Source: Akkermansia muciniphila
Lineage (GTDB): Bacteria > Verrucomicrobiota > Verrucomicrobiia > Opitutales > UBA953
NCBI GenBank assembly: GCA_943331445.1
Contig: CALQLO010000013.1
Location: 1 to 60,217 of the forward strand
Direction: 5' to 3'
Length of the DNA: 60,217 nucleotides
Shown piece by piece: positions 60,174 to 60,217 of this stretch. A model generated the notes under the pieces. That model worked only from the letters and a program-made list of their open reading frames with translations. It had not been told where the DNA came from and did not search any database. Position 1 is the stretch's first letter. Every line of letters starts with the position of its first letter. Position numbers and translations under genes: made by a program.

Positions 60174-60217
60174 CAGCGTTCACCATCCGGCGAACGCCCC
60201 TAACTCTGTATCGCTCA

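Noticed and set aside
1-60217. CRISPR arrays, phage genes, transposases, integrases, rRNA, toxin-antitoxin pairs
   Set aside because: Looked for and not seen. The tandem 176-bp units are too long and too few, with no unique spacers, to be CRISPR.

Overview
The window looks like a chromosomal piece of a Verrucomicrobiota bacterium, most likely class Opitutae or a close relative; this is inference from gene content. Pointers are the secreted protein types shared by Planctomycetes and Verrucomicrobia (DUF1552, DUF1592-type, DUF1080/propeller/cytochrome fusions), a MurC-MurB fusion, a pseudopilin with a C-terminal GDGH motif, high GC, and a diaminopimelate-type, Gram-negative envelope gene set (DNPR motif in MurE, LpxL-like acyltransferase, lipoprotein). 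No phage, transposase, CRISPR or rRNA was seen.

Layout. 1-4.5 kb (minus strand): the 5' part of a pseudopilin gene, then purD, a YwlE-like phosphatase, rpiB and glyA, then tRNA-Leu(GAG). 4.6-8.7 kb: an Arg/Gly-rich cytoplasmic protein of unknown role, a glycosyltransferase, a small acidic membrane protein and a tryptophan-halogenase-family flavoprotein. 8.8-19.1 kb: large secreted or periplasmic proteins of the PVC type. One is a DUF1080/propeller/HEAT/cytochrome fusion. The other set is an apparent operon of a GntR regulator, a DUF1592-type cytochrome, a DUF1552 protein and a serine hydrolase, with a perfect 12-bp palindrome touching the regulator start codon. 19.2-25.4 kb: two Sel1-repeat proteins, a PlsC-like acyltransferase, DUF535 and DUF2851 proteins, and tRNA-Ser(UGA), followed downstream by two 176-bp tandem repeats that each carry a copy of the tRNA 3' end.

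25.4-45.1 kb (minus strand) is a nearly complete division and cell wall (dcw) cluster read as mraZ-rsmH-ftsL-ftsI-murE-murF-mraY-murD-lysM-ftsW-murG-murC/B-ddl-ftsQ-ftsA-ftsZ-sufS. Most junctions overlap by ATGA. TGGG repeats at 10-bp spacing, typical MraZ operator sites, lie before mraZ. The murein precursor enzymes, flippase/polymerase and divisome proteins would thus be made together. FtsZ keeps its GTP-binding signature but has lost two of the three usual polar residues of the catalytic T7 loop.

45.4-60.2 kb: a lipoprotein; aroC, a degenerate CobW-like P-loop protein and an LpxL-like acyltransferase; an ECF sigma / membrane anti-sigma / CpxP-like module; tmk-holB; a FecR-domain protein; a pyrophosphate-type phosphofructokinase; purB-holA; cinA; and a short UvrC without the usual iron-sulfur cysteine region.

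Two themes run across the window. Most genes that are not translationally coupled lack a Shine-Dalgarno sequence and instead follow pyrimidine-rich leaders. Several intergenic gaps hold related palindromic elements. The best candidates for something undescribed are the tRNA-Ser-linked repeats, which resemble the rtT repeats of the E. coli tyrT locus, and the catalytically altered FtsZ.
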